A stretch of DNA of 64,000 bases, taken from positions 576,420 to 640,419 of the forward strand of contig NZ_PQSP01000002.1 of the NCBI RefSeq assembly GCF_003991585.1. The letters run 5' to 3'. Numbering within the stretch: position 1 is the stretch's first letter; every line of letters starts with the position of its first letter. This document shows, in pieces, positions 25,101 to 32,186 of this stretch. Under the pieces are notes generated by a model, which saw nothing but the letters and a program-made list of their open reading frames with translations, was not told where the DNA came from and searched no databases. The stretch comes from Saezia sanguinis (GTDB lineage: Bacteria > Pseudomonadota > Gammaproteobacteria > Burkholderiales > Burkholderiaceae_C). A program made the translations under genes and the position numbers.

Positions 25101-25331
25101 CCAGCCGCTGTAGTGGTAAACGGTCATATCGTTATTGGCTTCACCATCGCGTAGTACCACGGCTGACTGGTTGACAGTACCGATAATGCCAGGAGCCGGA
25201 ATATAGATGGTTGAATCGTTACACTGAGATGAACCGATATGCCCGATGGGAACCGGATCAATAGTACAGTCGGCATGAGCGACAGCCGTGTTAAAGCCCA
25301 AAATGAAAACTGTAGTCCTCAATAGTTTCAT
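22200..25331 (-). CDS. autotransporter (type Va secretion) with beta-helix passenger
   Basis: A 1043-residue outer-membrane autotransporter. The signal peptide is MKLLRTTVFILGFNTAVAHA. The passenger has many degenerate repeats of about 22 residues of the form GI-x-A...G-x-I-x-I-x-N...I-x-A (for example GNIAITNNNSINANTVGIHA), a pattern typical of right-handed beta-helix adhesins. A Gly/Asn/Ser-rich linker (about residues 697-737) leads to an autotransporter beta-barrel of about 270 residues ending QLGLGIVF, with the aromatic C-terminus needed for barrel insertion. The start at 25331 has GAGG upstream. It is a cargo gene between ssb and topB and may aid adhesion or aggregation; no specific receptor can be read. 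Confidence 0.88.
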   Translation of the reverse strand: MKLLRTTVFILGFNTAVAHADCTIDPVPIGHIGSSQCNDSTIYIPAPGIIGTVNQSAVVLRDGEANNDMTVYHYSGWANVWGDTAGTASYDTYTRNNLNYQTNDLNIQTNDLGSQQSTGILLQAGKNIIANIASFVSTNNATGLTAISENGSVHMALGHISFTNHLAGIQAESNGGDIHIDVNKDTSWIQVDDNGIGIDALDIGSNGNTTINIVSNAAIRNAQRGIQAVSHAGNIAITNNNSINANTVGIHAHADLGQIVINNYGNVTGITSAAILGYANGAKSIYIGSHAGTLTGAIGIIANSSASDIVIKNNSAIHSTQTGISAKNNSGYIAIDNHKAINANEYGIFAQSDTGNIHIVTQGAINADQGHGISVATQSAENFTDINVLADMTATGSDHSTAVLVNSQGDGNIYIGQNARLNTSAGIELNLDEGSQFSISNLGIIDTLTDKALSSSGAGNITFNNAGTLYGNMILDATTTFINSGKWVLRNLTGSETFNIRNTKGVAASYFGEDSLLQNNGTIILDSETALFFNSQGTYTPAGALSLENGASYGQLLGLSQFEQHANGLIDLTGNNQAGDVLVISGSLNAGENGDGLFISHGGAIKLDTVLNEGDSQSLSDMLVIDNAMLGSSATKVFIKAMPTSREVSTVNDGIKIIEVLGTSDAEAFTLGAPVTYGIYEYRLSQGKDDENWYLRNRNDDNGNGSNGGNGDNSGNGDNSGNGGNSGNGNNGESNDSEYLYNPNIGSFLGSQYAASEMFYQSRSDRQNELYAHDHTIWLRTKYSHFKTDILNGLQFEHITTSVFQVGADLLQTDTLMAGVYGGIGNASIANRSNQTGSKAHGSVKGHHIGLYASWAQDELIGPYFDFWTYYAWFNNRLSGASQTHAVQYHSSGISVSAEGGHSFILQQYPDGSSLLVQPHGQFSFTRMRVNDVIDSHHTHYTDGLSSGMKARMGVKIAQNLPSGAFGFAPYVEFNWLVNDINQSIKMNSQKMTTEIGKNVAEIKLGVQGKASKNINVWGHVGTQRGSQGFVNSEIQLGLGIVF

Positions 25332-25478
25332 GAATAGTTTCCTCAAATTAAGTGATGTCAGGCGGCAATCATCTTGTCCTTCATTGTCGCAGCGGTAAAA
25401 CATGGCGACCAGATTGAGGATTCCAGCGTGTAAAATCTGAATAAATACAAAATCAATACGAATCATTTTGGCGCAATG

Positions 25479-25510
25479 ACGAGCGCGTATTGTTTGGCGC
25501 AGGCGCTCGT
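25479..25510. promoter_or_regulatory. inverted repeat upstream of the autotransporter
   Basis: ACGAGCGC and GCGCTCGT pair perfectly across 16 bases. TTTGGCGCA occurs beside each arm. It lies about 150 bases before the autotransporter ATG and next to the palindrome at 25540, so it may be part of the promoter or a leader structure. Confidence 0.4.
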
Positions 25511-25539
25511 TAATGCCGGTTTGTGGATGGCAGTAGAAT

Positions 25540-25557
25540 GTATTACACGTATAATAC
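25540..25557. promoter_or_regulatory. operator of the GTATTAC type, copy 1
   Basis: GTATTACACGTATAATAC, followed by GTTCC. It is nearly palindromic (GTATTAC-ACGT-ATAATAC) and closely matches the perfect copy at 27506. It lies upstream of the autotransporter and after ssb. Two copies in front of minus-strand transcription units suggest a common ICE regulator. Confidence 0.55.
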
Positions 25558-25591
25558 GTTCCACCATAATCCACTATGATTTTCAGCGCTC

Positions 25592-25617
25592 AAAAAACGG
25601 CTGTGTTAGCAGCCGTT
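25592..25617 (-). terminator. rho-independent terminator after ssb
   Basis: Minus strand: AACGGCTG-CTAACA-CAGCCGTT followed by TTTT, 38 bases after the ssb stop. It separates the replication operon from the autotransporter. Confidence 0.85.
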
Positions 25618-25654
25618 GAGTGTGTCTTTTATTTTTTAAGGGTATGAAAAAAGA

Positions 25655-26047
25655 TTAGCTGTCTGCGGTTTCCTCCTCCCTGGGTTTGGTTTCGATAGCT
25701 ATTGACGCTACGCGGTGTGGCAGGATGCCGATACGACGCGCTTCAACTTTAAATGTGGTTCTTTCCTGCTGCTCCTTGTCGGTCCACTCCTGGCAGACCA
25801 TCCGACCTTCAACCAGGATCCGCATACCACGCTGATACAACGTAGCCCAGTGTTCGGCCTCCGGCGTCCAGATTTCAACGGGAGCCCAAAACCCGCCGCG
25901 GTCTTCGTAGCCGTCTTTCACAGGGATTGGATTATCAAACCTGACGTTCAATCGCAGTACGCGCCGTGGTTCATCGTTACCGTTGACAAACTCCCGGAAC
26001 TCCGGCGTTGAACCGATGTTGCCTTCGCCATAAAATTTTGTAGACAT
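25655..26047 (-). CDS. ssb: single-stranded DNA-binding protein of the ICE
   Basis: A 130-residue OB-fold protein of the SSB type: MSTKFYGEGNIGSTPEFREF, FWAPVEIWTPEAEHWATLYQ, then RGMRILVEGRMVCQEW. It lacks the long acidic tail ending in DDDIPF of chromosomal SSB, as usual for ICE versions. The ATG at 26047 has TTTGGAG upstream and is preferred over 26059. It covers single-stranded ICE DNA during transfer and replication. It closes the STY4528-TIGR03761-DUF3158-ssb operon. Confidence 0.9.
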   Translation of the reverse strand: MSTKFYGEGNIGSTPEFREFVNGNDEPRRVLRLNVRFDNPIPVKDGYEDRGGFWAPVEIWTPEAEHWATLYQRGMRILVEGRMVCQEWTDKEQQERTTFKVEARRIGILPHRVASIAIETKPREEETADS

Positions 26048-26074
26048 CGTTTTCTCCAAATAAAACTGATAGGG

Positions 26075-26575
26075 TTAGCTGCTGCACCGTTTTAAGTAGT
26101 GCGCCTGTGCAGCATCGACTTTTTTGGCGCAATCACGAGCTTGTTTAGCGATGGTGTGCAATATGCTGATTTGCATATTCACTACTGCTCGTTGGACTTC
26201 CATTTGATACAAGTCATCAATAAGGTGTTGCGGGGTTTGTGGGGCAGCCATCATCTTTTGCCACAGATGCACGCCCATGAGTGAGCGGTCAGCGTTGCGC
26301 CAGCGTAAAAATGATGTTCCTGTTCCGGTGCTTTGCAATGCATATCGTGTAGATAGCAACGCAAAGGGAAAACTTTGCGCCTGACGCAACAGCTTCTCCT
26401 GGGCTAGATGAATAACGCCATCGCGCAGCCGTTCGCATTGGTTGGCCCATGATTCGAGCTCTCCCTTACCTTTAAAGGGTTTTAAAAGGCCCTTTAGGAA
26501 GGCACTGTATTCCAGGCTCAGGAAGGCGGCCTGTCCCAGCGGTTCAAAGTAACAACCGGTTTTCTCATTGCTCAT
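26075..26575 (-). CDS. DUF3158 family ICE protein
   Basis: A 166-residue helical protein starting MSNEKTGCYFEPLGQAAFLS with AGAGAGG upstream. LKGLLKPFKGKGELESWANQ and RYALQSTGTGTSFLRWRNAD are typical of DUF3158, always found beside TIGR03761 and ssb in this ICE class. The start overlaps the end of TIGR03761 by 11 bases. Its role is unknown; the gene neighbourhood suggests replication or maintenance. Confidence 0.85.
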   Translation of the reverse strand: MSNEKTGCYFEPLGQAAFLSLEYSAFLKGLLKPFKGKGELESWANQCERLRDGVIHLAQEKLLRQAQSFPFALLSTRYALQSTGTGTSFLRWRNADRSLMGVHLWQKMMAAPQTPQHLIDDLYQMEVQRAVVNMQISILHTIAKQARDCAKKVDAAQAHYLKRCSS

Positions 26576-27359
26576 TGAGAACCTCTCTGTTTTCGGCAGA
26601 AATGTCAGTTGCCGCATTTTCAGGTTCTGACGGGAGTAGTTTCTGGGGCTCATTGTCTACTAGTGCAATCGACACAGTTTCATACGGTTCGGTTGGGCGG
26701 ATAATCGGTGGCGCGTAACGCGAGCGCCGAGTACCTTCTAGAACGTCCTGCGGCAATTCTCCGAATTTCTCGATAGCATTGCTGGCTGCGGCATTCTTGG
26801 CAGCGTAATCGTCTCGACGGGTGCCGGAATATTGGTATTGCTGTACCAGCGCAAACAAACTTCTTAGTTCATGAGCACCATCATCCAGCCAGGTATCTAA
26901 CGTAGCTCTGTCAATCAGAGCAACATGTTGCGCCAGCAGAAGACGCCGAACAATCTCATCATATTCTGCAATCAGATAGATCGCCAGGAATCCCAATGGA
27001 GAACTGGCGAATATAGGCAGACTGACGGGTTGTATATTGAGATTATCTCCTAGCGAAAGATTGACTGGAACACCTTTAAAAACCTCAGCAAGGATTTCAC
27101 GGATGTGCTGGAAATGGTCTTTAATCGCATCAATGCGTTCTTCAACGCGAATCATCCACATGTCTGAATAAGGATCATCCTGCGCTGCGCCGCGGATCAT
27201 TTTGTTGGTTATCGACAAATAGGCATTCAGGCCGATAATAAGCGGTTTACCGTTGGCAGGCTGTCGGCCATGCCATAGACGGGTTGCATGGTGGGTGTGT
27301 AGTGTCAGTTGCATACTGGAGCGCAGTGCGCCCAGATTCAGTTGAAGGTTGCTTGGCAT
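26565..27359 (-). CDS. ICE protein, TIGR03761 (PFL_4669) family
   Basis: A 264-residue protein. LGALRSSMQLTLHTHHATRL, LWHGRQPANGKPLIIGLN and DDPYSDMWMIRVEERIDAIK are diagnostic of the TIGR03761 family. The start at 27359 is set by the family's MPSNLQLNLGALRS-like opening and AGGAG eight bases upstream; the longer frame to 27533 is rejected. The 3' part is rich in Pro and Glu. It is conserved in all SPI-7/PFGI-1-type ICEs with ssb and DUF3158; function unknown. A palindromic operator (27506) lies upstream. Confidence 0.88.
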   Translation of the reverse strand: MPSNLQLNLGALRSSMQLTLHTHHATRLWHGRQPANGKPLIIGLNAYLSITNKMIRGAAQDDPYSDMWMIRVEERIDAIKDHFQHIREILAEVFKGVPVNLSLGDNLNIQPVSLPIFASSPLGFLAIYLIAEYDEIVRRLLLAQHVALIDRATLDTWLDDGAHELRSLFALVQQYQYSGTRRDDYAAKNAAASNAIEKFGELPQDVLEGTRRSRYAPPIIRPTEPYETVSIALVDNEPQKLLPSEPENAATDISAENREVLNEQ

Positions 27360-27505
27360 CGCTTGACTCCTGGTTGTGAAATGGAAACTAAAATCAGTGG
27401 TGAAGTCAGATAATGTGCTATAGCAGTATAAGAGGGTGTCAAAAAAGCAAATCTGCGGATGCTGATTTTTATCAGCAAAAATGGGCAAGTGGATGGTAAT
27501 GGAAC

Positions 27506-27523
27506 GTATTACTCGTGTAATAC
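27506..27523. promoter_or_regulatory. operator of the GTATTAC type, copy 2 (perfect palindrome)
   Basis: GTATTACTCGTGTAATAC is a perfect inverted repeat (GTATTAC-TCGT-GTAATAC), extended by GGAA and TTCC one base outside the arms. It lies just after the STY4528-type gene and 147 bases before the TIGR03761 ATG. Copy 1 at 25540 differs at few positions. Confidence 0.6.
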
Positions 27524-27529
27524 TTTCCA

Positions 27530-28666
27530 TCAAGGTCCACCGATGTCGGCAGTTCTTAATGAGCCACGTTTGATAATTGATTTGATTTTGTCGATATGAA
27601 ATTGCGCGGTTTTCGGGGTACTCAATGGTAATTCCTGTTCAGCCGGTGGTTGTTCCACCGGTGTTACCGGTTGCACATGACACGGGGTTGGATTTTCCGT
27701 TGCAGGCAGTGCCAGTTGCAACGGTTCATTGCCCCAGGCATTAAATTCGCCACGATAGGCTTTCTGAATAATCCCAAGCAGATAAGCGGCGGGTTTTCGG
27801 ACGTGACAGGACTGACAGCGTTCATGCCATTCATTGAGGATCTGCTGTTGCGTTGTCAACGGCAGATTGATCATCGTATTCAATGCCGTATCCTGATGTT
27901 TTGAAGACAGTTTTCTGAACTGTTCTGGAAAATCCAGTTTTTCAATCTGCGTTTTACGTATTGTAGTATGTATTTTATTATTACTACTACTACATACCGG
28001 CTTCGGATTTGGAAGATTGTGATTACAGGCGGGGTTGACGCCTGCTTGGGAATCCGAATGCAGTTGTTTACTATTCCGAAGTCCGTCATGGGAGCTTCCT
28101 TCGGAATTGGGGGCGTTAAGATGTATATCACATTCAGACATGCGCTGAATAAGCAACTGTATACGTGTGGGTAAAACTTTCCCAGCCAAATGGGGATCTT
28201 CAACGACTTCTTTGAGCGTGTGTCTGGCAACTTGCTGAATACCTTTGCTGCCATGGTCCATGGAGCGGCTGATTAAAGAAAAATAATCGGTATCAATCTG
28301 AATGGCCTCATAGGGTGTCAGCGGGCTTTCATGAATTACATACAGGTTAGAGAGGCGTTGCCCATTGCGTGCACGCCGAGCTTTCACTAATGATATCCAG
28401 CGCGTCAGCCGCAAAACAATCAGCGCTTTGGAGACAGTTTCAGATGACGCTTTGTTTGTAAAGGGTTTCATCATCAAGTATTGGCTCAATATGTCATAAG
28501 ATGGCATTGCTGTAATATTGTCCTGCTCCAGCAGCGTTTTTATGACGATCCAGCAATTACGCTCCAGCGGTGTCAGGCGCTTGTCGAAAAAGAGGCTACG
28601 GGGAATGCTGTCATGGTAATTGCCGCTATAGATAAAGCCGGGTACCGCAGATACGATCTGGCTCAT
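27530..28666 (-). CDS. STY4528 family ICE replication protein
   Basis: A 378-residue protein. PRSLFFDKRLTPLERNCWIV and SYDILSQYLMMKPFTNKASS are the conserved N-terminal winged-helix-like part of STY4528-type proteins. RWISLVKARRARNGQRLSNL follows. The C-terminal third has CQSCHVRKPAAYLLGIIQKA, typical of a DnaT/primosome-like end. The ATG at 28666 overlaps the DUF2857 stop (ATGA), showing translational coupling. The family is assigned to ICE replication from synteny; the biochemical role is not established. Confidence 0.82.
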   Translation of the reverse strand: MSQIVSAVPGFIYSGNYHDSIPRSLFFDKRLTPLERNCWIVIKTLLEQDNITAMPSYDILSQYLMMKPFTNKASSETVSKALIVLRLTRWISLVKARRARNGQRLSNLYVIHESPLTPYEAIQIDTDYFSLISRSMDHGSKGIQQVARHTLKEVVEDPHLAGKVLPTRIQLLIQRMSECDIHLNAPNSEGSSHDGLRNSKQLHSDSQAGVNPACNHNLPNPKPVCSSSNNKIHTTIRKTQIEKLDFPEQFRKLSSKHQDTALNTMINLPLTTQQQILNEWHERCQSCHVRKPAAYLLGIIQKAYRGEFNAWGNEPLQLALPATENPTPCHVQPVTPVEQPPAEQELPLSTPKTAQFHIDKIKSIIKRGSLRTADIGGP

Positions 28667-29226
28667 AACAAACCCTCGTTGATCCATTCCTGCATCACTG
28701 GCCAAATGGATGCTATAGGCAGACTGCTTTCTTCAGCCAGCGTCAGGCACACTTTGACCATTTCAAACGTATCATTTACGTTAAGCTTTTCAGCGTCTTT
28801 AAGTGTTTTCCAGCGTCGCCATAGCGCGTGCTCCTGTCTTTCTGTGATCTCAAGCCAGCGCCCCCTTTTTTTGGTCAGTCCGAGCAAATGGCGGCGAAAC
28901 GCAACCTCTCGCTGATTCAGACCGAATATTTCACAGATCATTTTGCTGCTGGCATTTTGAACCAGCAGGCGGTCAATGAGCGAAATCTCTTTTTCAACGT
29001 TGTGCGCTTGTGTCAGCAGCCTCCGCATGATCTGAACATTGATGACAACATTAACCCAGGTCACTTTGGTATTCAGTAGAACACTAACTAGTTCTGGTTG
29101 TCGAAGCAGTGCTATATCCTCATGAGAAAATCCCATACTCAGACAGCGCCTGAGCTGGCCGTTTCGCAGATCATTGAGTACCTGCGCAATTACAGCCTGG
29201 TTTAACGGTTGGGTACTGTTCATCAT
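28663..29226 (-). CDS. DUF2857 family ICE protein
   Basis: A 187-residue helical protein. MMNSTQPLNQAVIAQVLNDL, then GFSHEDIALLRQPELVSVLL and MICEIFGLNQREVAFRRHLL are typical of DUF2857, with two predicted HTH-like helices. It stands between ParB and the STY4528-type gene, its usual place, and is coupled to the latter by a four-base overlap. It may be a DNA-binding regulator; that is inference from the helix pattern. Confidence 0.8.
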   Translation of the reverse strand: MMNSTQPLNQAVIAQVLNDLRNGQLRRCLSMGFSHEDIALLRQPELVSVLLNTKVTWVNVVINVQIMRRLLTQAHNVEKEISLIDRLLVQNASSKMICEIFGLNQREVAFRRHLLGLTKKRGRWLEITERQEHALWRRWKTLKDAEKLNVNDTFEMVKVCLTLAEESSLPIASIWPVMQEWINEGLL

Positions 29227-29240
29227 ACACCCCCATAAAA

Positions 29241-30842
29241 TCAGTTTGCTAAAGGTTCATTGATGTTGTTAAGTTCGATCAGGCGGCGGCTAAGGCGGAT
29301 CAGCCTAAAAACTTTAATCAGTGATGTATCGCTTAGACACGGGGGTTCCTGATGAGCTGTTTTCCCGATAAGCAAAGCGCTGAGTTCCACAGAATAATTT
29401 GTTGTTGCGTCAGCATTCAGTGCATTTAAAAATGTCAACACAGTGCATCCTATGCTTGTGCTTTCCACTAACTGACATTGATAACCTAATATAGAGTTGT
29501 TTTCTTCGATGTGCTGTGCCAAGCCATATACATCGGCAATTTCTCTGACCAGTTGGATGATGGCAATTTTGATCCAGTCCGGTGTATTCTGAGCCGGGTT
29601 GATGAGCCAGATGTCAGTGACCGGATAAAGACCATCTGCATAAGCGGGCAGGGAGTGTGCATTCTGACCGGGAATATCTTCAGTATTTTGCTCCAGACTT
29701 TGCACAACCAGATTTTGGATATTCTTAACGCGGCTGTTTTCTTGGCTTTGTGGTAGTGGCTCTTCAGAGCTTAGACCAATAAAATGCGCGCCAGCCGCAG
29801 CAGGCTTATCGGCGGATTTATCTGTCTTAATGGGCAGAACCGCTGATGAAGAGGTAATATCATTGTTATTGGATACTAACGGCTTGGGCGTATTTTCAAA
29901 GAATGCTGGATTTGATGAGTTTTCGGCAGCGTCAGCATGAATCGTTGGCGGGGTGTTCAATGCCCGCTGGCGCGATTCATCCTCAGATACCTCTAATGCC
30001 ATTAAATCGTAAGTCGTTTGAAAATGTTCAGCTAGCCTGCCAATGATTTCATCTTTGATCCGGTTGAACTCAAAGTGCTCCGGTTGATGATCAAAGACAG
30101 CCAGTATTTCCTGAAACATCTCAGTGGCTTCTTCAACACTGAAAGTAGCTTTTGGGGTAGTGTATTTCAGCCAGGTTCTGATGACGGCATTTTTAAGGCT
30201 TAACAGGTTGCTGATGCCTCGACCGCCAAGACCGCCATAAAGCGCATTGGGAATTGCCGGTAAAAGATAGGTAATGGTATCATTCATCCGGCTGATCAAA
30301 GTTTGGCTAATTGGAAAACCGTTTTCAGATAGCTTTTGGCTCAACTCCTTTTGCGTGATGTCATGTCCCAGTTCCTGTGTTAATAGATTTCTGGCTTCTT
30401 GAACACCAAGCGCTTTTTCGATAAACGTGAGTTCCCCATGCAACTCACCTTCTGCTAAATGCCCAGTCAATGCAACAATCTCACCTTGCCAGGGTTTGAA
30501 CATGCAGCCAATGCGAAAATATTTTTCGTCCCGCGTTTCTTTCCAAAGCTCGTTGAGTATTTCCAGCCGGGTGTTGCCACCGTTGCGGATTATATAGTGA
30601 GTTTCACCAGGGCGTCGGGTAATGGGGGGAGCAGAGTCCAGTCCGCGTTGCCTGATAGATGCGCTCAGTTCGTCATAACGAGGGTTTTTTGTCAAGCGCG
30701 GATTGCGGTCATACGGCCTGAGCTGATCCAGAGTAACGACCATGAATGTGTCCGCAATAGGGTCGGACAGAGTCTGTGCATCAGGGCTTTGTCTGTCAAA
30801 ATTACCTGCCAGTAAAGACGTTGAAAGTGTTTTGTCATTCAT
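29241..30842 (-). CDS. parB: ParB-family partition protein of PFGI-1-type ICEs (TIGR03764)
   Basis: A 533-residue ParB-like protein. LDQLRPYDRNPRLTKNPRYD and SIRQRGLDSAPPITRRPGE form the ParB/sulfiredoxin-like nuclease domain, with IRNGGNTRLEILNELW as the conserved box. A KorB-like HTH follows (about residues 155-200, TQKELSQKLSENGFPISQTL). The long C-terminal part is low complexity (S/N/P-rich, 300-400) plus a final helical domain. With ParA it supports stable inheritance of the excised ICE. The start overlaps the HicA-like gene by eight bases. Confidence 0.9.
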   Translation of the reverse strand: MNDKTLSTSLLAGNFDRQSPDAQTLSDPIADTFMVVTLDQLRPYDRNPRLTKNPRYDELSASIRQRGLDSAPPITRRPGETHYIIRNGGNTRLEILNELWKETRDEKYFRIGCMFKPWQGEIVALTGHLAEGELHGELTFIEKALGVQEARNLLTQELGHDITQKELSQKLSENGFPISQTLISRMNDTITYLLPAIPNALYGGLGGRGISNLLSLKNAVIRTWLKYTTPKATFSVEEATEMFQEILAVFDHQPEHFEFNRIKDEIIGRLAEHFQTTYDLMALEVSEDESRQRALNTPPTIHADAAENSSNPAFFENTPKPLVSNNNDITSSSAVLPIKTDKSADKPAAAGAHFIGLSSEEPLPQSQENSRVKNIQNLVVQSLEQNTEDIPGQNAHSLPAYADGLYPVTDIWLINPAQNTPDWIKIAIIQLVREIADVYGLAQHIEENNSILGYQCQLVESTSIGCTVLTFLNALNADATTNYSVELSALLIGKTAHQEPPCLSDTSLIKVFRLIRLSRRLIELNNINEPLAN

Positions 30843-31014
30843 GCTCTATTCCGCTCTTGTCTGATGTTGTATAGATGCGTGCACCACTGGGGGAGGTGAG
30901 CCGCAAGTGGCCTCTATGCGTAATTGCAACCCGCCAACCTTCTTTGAGCGCAAACCGGATCAGGTTCTGAAAACGCTTGCGACACATCCATACTTTGTGG
31001 TTACTTCGGTTCAT
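30835..31014 (-). CDS. small HicA-like protein between parA and parB
   Basis: A 59-residue protein starting MNRSNHKVWMCRKRFQNLIR. The segment FALKEGWRVAITHRGHLRLT followed by SPSGARIYT resembles the HicA/YcfA fold (a GW start and a GGHL-type His strand). The likely RNA-contact His is in RGHL. It overlaps parA by 14 bases and parB by eight, so all three are co-translated. No HicB-like antitoxin is adjacent, so a toxin role is doubtful; an RNA- or DNA-binding accessory of partition is possible. AAAAGGAA precedes the ATG. Confidence 0.6.
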   Translation of the reverse strand: MNRSNHKVWMCRKRFQNLIRFALKEGWRVAITHRGHLRLTSPSGARIYTTSDKSGIEHE

Positions 31015-31849
31015 TTCCTTTTCTCCCGGTGACATTCATGAGTTGTGTTTTCCATTGTGGAAACAACTCGATAGTAAGTTGGCGCATGGTTTCAATGGCC
31101 GCAGGCGCAACTCGCCCGGAAGGCTGCCGGTATTCAACTCGATGTACAGGGAGGCCCTGAACGGCAGCCCGTGGATAAGCCTCAATTTGAGGGATGTCTG
31201 TATTCAGAATGCGGATGCCAGGCTGATCAATGAATATTTCTTTCAGCGTTTTTTGAATCAGTCTGGCATTGGCAGATACCGCAGGTATGCGGTTAATCAA
31301 CATGTTGACGGGTGGTGGTAATATGCCCAAATGCTTGTATGGGGCAATATCCGACATCAATTGCAGCGTACCGCGCCGGAACTCTCTGGCAGCCAGTATT
31401 GCTGGTGTCACAGGAGAAAGAACCGTGCTGGACGCTATAATGGCCATCTCCAGCAACACGCTGCGGGCACCCTGTGTATCAATCAAAACGACATCGAAAA
31501 GATTCTTAAAACTAGGTAACAAGTTTCTGAGCCGAAATCTGCCGTCCGGTGCGTGAAGCAGTAGCGTATTAAGTTGTCCCAGATCGTCGTTTGAAAATAT
31601 CAGGCTGAGATTAGGGATGGCCGTATTTGAAATAATCCGATCCGGCGCTCTCTCATTGAACGCGAGCAACTCATAGATACCGCACGGGGCTGTTTTATCC
31701 AGTTTGTAATAGCTGGACAGTGTTGGCTGAATATCTAGGTCAATCAGCAGTACGCGCAGGCCCGCATTAGCCAGAAAACCGCCGACATTGGCCGTCAGTG
31801 TCGTTTTGCCTTCACCACCTTTAGTTGAAATAATCGAAATAACTAACAT
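31001..31849 (-). CDS. parA: ParA-family partition ATPase
   Basis: A 282-residue ATPase of the ParA/Soj type. The deviant Walker A is KGGEGKTT (10-17), Walker A' is in VLLIDLDIQPTLSSYYKLD, and Walker B is DVVLIDTQGA. No N-terminal HTH is present, so it is a short ParA. It is the first gene after AlpA in the maintenance operon and partners the ParB at 29241. The start has no strong ribosome site; MLVISIISTKGGEG is the standard ParA opening. Confidence 0.92.
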   Translation of the reverse strand: MLVISIISTKGGEGKTTLTANVGGFLANAGLRVLLIDLDIQPTLSSYYKLDKTAPCGIYELLAFNERAPDRIISNTAIPNLSLIFSNDDLGQLNTLLLHAPDGRFRLRNLLPSFKNLFDVVLIDTQGARSVLLEMAIIASSTVLSPVTPAILAAREFRRGTLQLMSDIAPYKHLGILPPPVNMLINRIPAVSANARLIQKTLKEIFIDQPGIRILNTDIPQIEAYPRAAVQGLPVHRVEYRQPSGRVAPAAIETMRQLTIELFPQWKTQLMNVTGRKGNEPK

Positions 31850-31883
31850 GAATGTTTATCCTTTTTAGTCAATGAAAAATGAT

Positions 31884-32093
31884 TCAGTTAGTTACGGAAG
31901 AAGTTGCACGGTTGGTAATCCAGACATCGATCTCGTTGGAGTACCAACCAACCGCCCGAATACCTAGCGGTACAGGTTTTGGGAATTTTTCTTGTTTAAT
32001 GAGTTTGTATATGTATGAGCGTTTGATGCCGGTGCGTTTTTCAACGTCCGGTAAACGTAAAATGAAGTTTGTTGTCGGGTTGTTGATATCCAT
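31884..32093 (-). CDS. AlpA-family excisionase/regulator
   Basis: A 69-residue MerR-like HTH protein: FILRLPDVEKRTGIKRSYIY, then KLIKQEKFPKPVPLG and VGWYSNEIDVWI, the standard AlpA pattern. In P4-like elements AlpA activates the integrase and excision; here it heads the parA operon. The ATG at 32093 has AGGAG eight bases before it and is preferred to 32138. A strong terminator separates it from the upstream gene. Confidence 0.9.
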   Translation of the reverse strand: MDINNPTTNFILRLPDVEKRTGIKRSYIYKLIKQEKFPKPVPLGIRAVGWYSNEIDVWITNRATSSVTN

Positions 32094-32151
32094 AGAATGC
32101 TCCTGAATTGCACAAGGAAAGATTGCTATGGATTTCACTACGGCGGAGATG

Positions 32152-32179
32152 AAAAAGCACTCTAATTAGAGTGCTTTTT
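32152..32179. terminator. bidirectional rho-independent terminator
   Basis: A perfect 28-base palindrome whose arms end in A and T runs: AAAAAGCACTCTAA followed by TTAGAGTGCTTTTT. It lies just after the stop of the 287-residue gene and before AlpA, so it ends that gene's transcript on the minus strand. Confidence 0.85.
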
Positions 32180-32186
32180 CATATAA

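Noticed and set aside
30835..31014. A HicAB toxin-antitoxin pair
   Set aside because: Only a HicA-like fold is visible; the adjacent genes are parA and parB and no HicB-like antitoxin is present.
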